A stretch of 64,000 bases of DNA from Tethya wilhelma (Eukaryota; Porifera; Demospongiae; Tethyida; Tethyidae): contig CAXIPT010000001.1 in NCBI GenBank assembly GCA_964030475.1, positions 23,678,593 through 23,742,592 on the forward strand, in the 5' to 3' direction. The translations under genes and the position numbers were made by a program. The notes below the pieces were generated by a model. The model worked only from the letters and a program-made list of their open reading frames with translations, did not search any database and had not been told where the DNA came from. Positions 59,501 to 64,000 of this stretch are shown one piece after another (positions within the stretch are counted from its first letter, which is position 1; every line of letters starts with the position of its first letter).

Positions 59501-61106
59501 CGAGCATTGGAACAAGAAGTGCAAATTAAGTTTGTTTTTAACTAAGGAGCTTCCCTCTAGAAACATCCTCTATTGAGTAAACACACACTCACACACAGAG
59601 AGATGTAGGCACAGTTGTAAGGGGACACCATGATGCATTGCAAGTGGGCATCATGAGTTATATATAGCACACATAGAGAGCATACTGTGCATAGGTATAC
59701 CTATTGAGTTAGTTTCTTGCAAAAGAACCCAATAGTACATCCATACAGTGTAGCTACAGCAAATTAAACCAAACTCTAATATTCTACACGTAACTATTGC
59801 TAACTACCTGCAAAGGACCTTCAAAGACACCGAATGATGTAAAGTAGAGTCATCAATTACTCCTATCATAAAAAAAATCTCCACTAAAGTGACCCCCCCC
59901 CTATTTACAATAGCTGTCTACAATAATTCAGTGAGTATCAACAGCATGGCAATTCTGAGACAGGAAGACTGCTGGGCTAGAATAGTCTCGCTATAAGCGT
60001 AGGCCTGATTAGATTCTACCCATTGTGTGCACTGTTTACTAGTATGATCATTTCCAATGGAAGTGTATAGGAGGTCAGAATTGAACCAATTCTGTATCAT
60101 CTGTTTTTGTCCAAAATGGGACAAATTATATATCATTTGAATACTCAATTCATGGTGAATACAATTGTACCATTTACATTCTCAAACAATAAACCCTTTA
60201 CTGGCAATAGTCAAAAGTATGTAGTTGATACAGAAAAAACACCTAAAAGCACCTTGAGTATATTAGAGTGAAGAAAGGTCGTATTGAATTGTGACCTGCA
60301 TTATTGTATTCAGTGCAATGAGAGCATTCAAACGATATCCATTTTGTTATGATTTGCTAAACGTAGGCCTAAATAGGTCCTACCCATTTTGTGCACTGTT
60401 TACTAGTATGATCATTTCCAATGGAAGTGTATAGGGGGTCAGAATTGAACCAATTCTGTATCATCTGTTTTTATCCAAAATGGGACAAATTATATATCAT
60501 TTGAATACTCAATTCATGGTGAATACAATGGTATAATTTTTATTTTCAAACAATGAACCCTTTGCTGGCAATAATCAAAAGAATGTAGTTGATACAGAAA
60601 AAACACCTAAAAGCACCTTGAGTATATTAGAGTGTAGAAAGGTCGTATGGAATTGGGATTTGCACCATATTATTCAGTGCAATGAGAGCATTCAAATGAT
60701 ATCCATTTTGTTATGATTTGCTATAGCCAGACTCTTTGCCAGCGAGACTACAGCTTAGGACTAGAAACCATTTGTTCATAGATATTCATATCAGAGTGAT
60801 CGGATTACCCAGCCAGGACAAGATCAACAGATCACTTTGCTACTAGATACAACACACACACAGTATAATGTCACCGTAACACTCTAGTGTGAGCACACAC
60901 ACACTGTGGTACTACAATAAGCATATTGGACTACAAGGAGACTAAGAGTATGAGTTCAAGCGATCATTTAAATCTTGTGAGAACCAAGTGACTGTCTCAG
61001 TGACCATCTATATCGATCTTTTATCCTGTATAGGTACACCTATTGTATATTAGGCATGGGTTTAACTGATATGTAGCTACATTTTCACTATTCCGCGCGC
61101 GCACGT

Positions 61107-61152
<46 letters not shown>

Positions 61153-61921
61153 GTAGGACTCACCCTGGTAGCAACGTCCACACTGGCATCAATATTCATC
61201 AGAGCCTGATCAATCTGGTCAACAACTAGAAAAGAAAAAAACAACAACAATAATAACACGAGACATATAATCAGCCTGGCAGGTCGTAGAACAAGCAATG
61301 CATGTAATTTTTAAAGTTCCCTCAATAAAAAAAAGTGGTCGATAAATTTGCATGGTCATCACGGTTTATGTATGACCAACCAAAAAGCTTCCAGCAAGAA
61401 AATATTCATGAAAAAATAGTCTTGAGATCTAGTTTGGATTTGAACCCAGGTCATTTGAATTCAAGTCGAATGCTCTTAGAGACCCTTCAGGAGCTTATAG
61501 GCACGTACAGCATACTGTATCTCATATTATGCAAGATTATCAAAATCATTCAATCATTGCACAATCAATAGCTAGGGCTATATCGAGTGTCCATGCAACA
61601 ACCAAATATTATTTCATCACCACGAGAAAAAGACTGCAATGAAACCTACTTGGTTCATTGAGCTGTGTTGTCACCTGGGTCAAATCGATAGCACTGTTAT
61701 ATCTCGTCAGGTTATCGTGAGACTTTGAAAAGCCTTTCAACATGGCTGAAGTCATGCCCGACTTCCCCAGTCCCTTGCCTAGCTGGGGAGGTAGGTCTTG
61801 CTGGACACACTCCCCAGTGAGGTACATGGAGACACTGTTGGTGAAGGCATCGATGAGGACCTCTATGGCTCGACTGCAGACGGTGCAAGTTGCAGCCGAT
61901 ATGTGAGCGCAGCCTGTGTGT

Positions 61922-61963
<42 letters not shown>

Positions 61964-62866
61964 CAGCAAATGCAATCACTTTCATACACCATAACATTCC
62001 TGTAGAGCTAAAAGNGGTAGGACTCACCCTGGTAGCAACGTCCACACTGGCATCAATATTCATCAAAGCCTGATCAATCTGGTCAACAACTGCACAAGAA
62101 AAAAAAAATAATATCATTCTTCTACCCTAGCCCCTGTCATTTGATGCCTAAAATTATTTCTGGCTAGTGGTCTGCTACAGACTGCTACTATATGACATGA
62201 TGAGACATAACATTACACTCATGCAGCCTGACAGGTCAGAGGAAACCTAATTGTTAGAACAAGCAATGCATGTAAAAAGTTCCCCCAAGAAAAAAAAAAA
62301 ATTGTGAAAAAATTTGCATGGTCATCACAGTTCATGTCAATGCAACCAAGAATGCTTCTAACAGGAAAATGTCCATTAAAAATCATTGTAAAAAACCCTT
62401 ATGATCTAGCTGGGATTCAAACCCAGATCTGTTGAATTCTAGTCAAATGCTCTAACCACTGAGCTACTAGAACTCACAGGCATACACACAAGGTACAGCA
62501 TATCGCATGCAAGATTATCAAATATCATTCATTTGCTCAACAGGGCGAGTGCTCCACAGCAAAACGTATCATCACCACAAGAAAAGATTGCAATGAAACC
62601 TACTTGGTTCATTGAGCTGCGTTGTCACTTGGGTCAAATCAATAGCACTGTTATATCTCGTCAGGTTATCGTGAGACTTTGAAAAGCCTTTCAACATGGC
62701 TGAAGTCATGCCAGACTTTCCCAGTCCCTTGCCCAGCTGTGGGGGTAGGTCTTGCTGGACACACTCCCCAGTGAGGTACATGGAGACACTGTTGGTGAAG
62801 GCATCAATGAGGACCTCTATGGCTCGACTGCAGACGGTGCAAGTTGCAGCCGATATGTGAGCGCAG

Positions 62867-62902
<36 letters not shown>

Positions 62903-63954
62903 GGGGGGAGTACTCAAGTACAAGTAAATTCATTCAGTAGTCTTAATCTCTATTTGTGTATGAATCAATTTCATAGTCTGTAATAATATGATCGACATGT
63001 ATTGCACAAAAATGTGTAGCTAATACATTCCGCACATGTGCAAGCATATGCATGAGTGTTTGTGCATTGTCTGGTAATCTACACACACAGACAGCACGTG
63101 CACAAGAACAAACACTGAAGGGTCTAGCTCAAGCTGCAGACCAGACTAGAGTGTGTACGTCTAAACAAATACCTCACAAACACATGCCAACTTGAGTCGA
63201 CTGATTGAACACAGTCTCTATAGTCAGTCAGTGAGCAATCACAGAAGGCCCATTCAAATGGCCACTTATAATTGTCATTATTGACCATTGGGACACTGCC
63301 ACCCCATTGGCACTGAGAGGGGTCTAACTAGACCGTTACCATGGAGACAAGCAGCATAAATTTACCTTATAAGGTAAAACAAGGGTCAGAGGTCACCAGT
63401 GGGAATAGAGGCTAATCTAATCACAAGAATATCATTGCTTTGAATGTGAACACAAGAAACACAATACATCTCAGGCAGTCAGCATTGAGGCTGTACACAA
63501 ACAGGATGTAGTGGTATAATATCATAAGAATGAGAGCTTTATGCTACATCTGTAGTTCTCAAGGCTAGGCACCTGAGTGGCTCGACCTTCTAGATACTTG
63601 CCCGAGCAGGCATTGGGAGGGCTCCATTAGGTTGGGGATTGTTTGTAAAGATTAGACCGTTTGAATTTTCATGTTTAGTGCTGGCAGTTACAGAGGAAAC
63701 AACATGTACATGTACATTTAAAGGAAAAGTAAAAATACATACATAGTGCTTGACATCTGCATGCATGTGAGATAATATAGTACATTTGCTACAGAAGTTA
63801 GCGATTTGTTTTCTAATCTGTACACATGTATGCCGCTGTATACAGTGTGTATTGTGGTCTAAGATATAGCATGTCCACAAATGACGTAGTTTGCATTTGA
63901 AATGAGTTCTGCGAATTCCTGAGCCAAGTGGTCAGCAATATCATACGTGACCAT
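45620..63954 (-). CDS. F-BAR–C1–RhoGAP protein of the ARHGAP29/ARHGAP45/GMIP family (5' end outside window)
   Basis: A Rho GTPase-activating protein at membranes and the actin cortex. Exons 5'→3': 63954-63879 (tentative), 62867-62604, 62089-62028, [61913-61650, 61225-61164 duplicate pair], 57078-57041, 56819-56751, 56623-56543, [gap], 55950-55911, 55767-55687, 55398-55339, 55260-55204, 55072-54939, 53716-53649, 53376-53143, 52669-52479, 52052-51993, 51912-51646, 50803-50747, 50364-50237, 49948-49862, 49592-49508, 49428-49357, 49156-49120, 48974-48826, 48349-45620. F-BAR coils are encoded from about 62.9 to 54.9 kb. The C1 zinc finger (CRQCDTYVYFHGHECE, then CGLACHKKCLETLA) is at 52.6-52.0 kb. 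RhoGAP follows with the arginine finger GLYRISS and NLGIVFGPNLLR. The last exon encodes 909 mostly disordered, Ser/acidic residues ending PQFV. One junction (56543 to 55950) does not keep frame: an exon of 3n+2 bases is missing. N at 57040 hides a donor. Confidence 0.88.
48666..48795. repeat. Foldback, TAGCCTCG family
   Basis: 'tagcctcgtaaaccagg' and 'cctggtttacaaggcta' are the ends of a 130-bp intronic element with further pairing inside ('cccttccc'). Confidence 0.7.
49609..49707 (+). repeat. (GA)n microsatellite (CT tract at a RhoGAP acceptor)
   Basis: About 100 bp of GA with one N (49687); on the gene's strand it is a CT tract leading into 'cctccccccag' before exon 49592-49508. Similar tracts are at 53378-53430 and 55080-55141, each next to an acceptor. 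Confidence 0.95.
51521..51587. repeat. Foldback, TAGCCTTG family (short)
   Basis: 'tagccttgtccccaggccct' faces 'agggctaggctagtaggcta'. A degraded 67-bp relative of the other TAGYCTYG foldbacks. Confidence 0.45.
52878..52938 (-). repeat. tRNA-derived SINE-like fragment
   Basis: On the minus strand: 'tctagtagatcagtggtaag', 'agcatttgact', then a degraded B box. The A-box-like part matches the copies at 61436 and 62403. Confidence 0.55.
52961..53069. repeat. Foldback, TAGCTTCG family, near-perfect 40-bp arms
   Basis: 'tagcttcgttcccaggctct' and its complement 'agagcctgggaacaaagcta' bound a 109-bp element; arms continue inward ('cacctttgaccttac'). Flanks 'gcagtccag' and 'gcagcctag' match at 7 of 9 bases, a possible 9-bp target duplication. 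Confidence 0.8.
58520..58735. mobile_element. TA-flanked MITE, copy C
   Basis: It is 216 bp, 'aagtccatctggtttgagaa' to the complementary end, TA on both sides (58518-58519, 58736-58737). It lies outside any larger duplication, so it gives independent boundaries for the family. Confidence 0.85.
59983..60750. mobile_element. TAGTCTCGC-ended element containing two ~364-bp tandem units
   Basis: Ends 'tagtctcgct' and 'agcgagacta' are inverse. Between them, 59997-60361 and 60362-60723 are two direct copies ('cgtaggcct', 'cactgtttactagtatgatc', 'caattcatggtgaatacaat'), roughly 93% alike by eye. Size and ends resemble the element at 33597. No clear target duplication was found. Confidence 0.6.
61164..61913 (-). 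other. Second copy of a RhoGAP exon pair (A 61650-61913, B 61164-61225)
   Basis: Exons A (264 bp) and B (62 bp) have exact-length counterparts at 62604-62867 and 62028-62089. The encoded residues (from CAHISAATCTVCSRA to DASVDVATR) are the same; all differences seen are synonymous. The pair is 326 bp, not a multiple of three, so including both would break the frame. A single N at 62015 marks an assembly join between the two copies. It may be an unmerged haplotype or an alternative exon pair. Confidence 0.75.
61436..61500 (-). repeat. tRNA-derived SINE-like fragment
   Basis: Minus strand: 'agagcattcgact', then 'acctgggttcaaatcc', a B-box-like end. The A box is degraded. It lies in the intron between the two exons of one duplicated pair. 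Confidence 0.5.
62403..62478 (-). repeat. tRNA-derived SINE-like fragment, best copy
   Basis: Minus strand: 'tagtagctcagtggttagag' (A box) and, about 45 bases on, 'ctgggtttgaatcccag' (B box in a T-stem-like hairpin). The anticodon arm does not fold well and acceptor ends do not pair, so it is a tRNA-derived repeat or tRNA pseudogene rather than a working tRNA. Confidence 0.65.
62868..63878. other. Intron of the RhoGAP gene
   Basis: It begins with a (TG)n run (62869-62900) beside the acceptor of exon A'. Otherwise AT-rich with no exon or repeat recognised before the tentative exon at 63879-63954. Confidence 0.45.
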
Positions 63955-64000
63955 CTATGGATGATGGTGGATATTGGCACGGCATAAACATTTTACATAT

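Larger units (their letters stand above)
57079..61163. other. 4-kb intron of the RhoGAP gene
   Basis: No exon was recognised. It contains a TA-flanked MITE (58520-58735) and a 768-bp element with an internal tandem duplication (59983-60750). Its 3' end near 57041 carries the assembly N. Confidence 0.5.

Noticed and set aside
62403..62478. A functional tRNA gene
   Set aside because: A and B boxes are visible, but acceptor and anticodon stems do not pair, and related pieces at 61436 and 52878 show it is a repeat.

Overview
The window looks like a compact, AT-rich animal genome of the sponge kind (most like a demosponge such as Amphimedon; this is inference). Reasons: short GT-AG introns, intronless rhodopsin-type receptors, an ankyrin–ROC–COR–death protein without a kinase, an ARHGAP29/45-type F-BAR–C1–RhoGAP, RBM48, and dense non-autonomous DNA transposons. 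GTG/TTG starts are not used, so several gene starts were re-set to ATG or to a splice acceptor. Single Ns at 3519, 49687, 57040 and 62015 and an 86-N gap at 39924-40009 mark assembly joins.

Layout. 1-6.3 kb: a mosaic of one repeat family, here called R, with a nested transposon and a perfect palindrome. 6.3-11.4 kb: three class A GPCR genes on +, the last two paralogous. 11.5-12.95 kb: a decayed duplicate of the 5' part of RBM48. 13.85-14.64 kb: sulfotransferase-like gene (-). 15-20 kb: more R copies, including a 2.1-kb duplicate of 0.3-2.4 kb. 20.75-22.07 kb: broken BEL/Pao retrotransposon with an LTR. 22.5-23.2 kb: four-blade hemopexin-like gene (-). 23.2-28.1 kb: gene-free, small inverted-repeat elements. 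28.1-32.1 kb: RBM48 (+, five exons, complete). 33.0-39.4 kb: ankyrin–ROC–COR–death gene (+, nine exons, complete). 40.6-44.9 kb: a tandemly duplicated block, each unit a methyltransferase gene (-) head to head with a PP-loop, MurL-like gene (+); the first PP-loop copy is a deleted pseudogene. 45.6-64 kb: RhoGAP gene on -, about 25 exons, 5' end beyond the window, with one exon pair present twice.

Functional themes are signalling (GPCRs, Rho GTPase control, death-domain/ROC scaffold) and RNA processing (RBM48, a minor-spliceosome factor). No operon-like logic is expected. The only shared regulatory DNA suggested is the ~230-bp head-to-head interval between methyltransferase copy 2 and the PP-loop gene. 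Much of the unexplained sequence is transposon-derived: a TA-flanked MITE in three copies, elements with 8-9-bp target duplications, foldbacks starting TAGYCTCG, and tRNA-derived SINE-like fragments.
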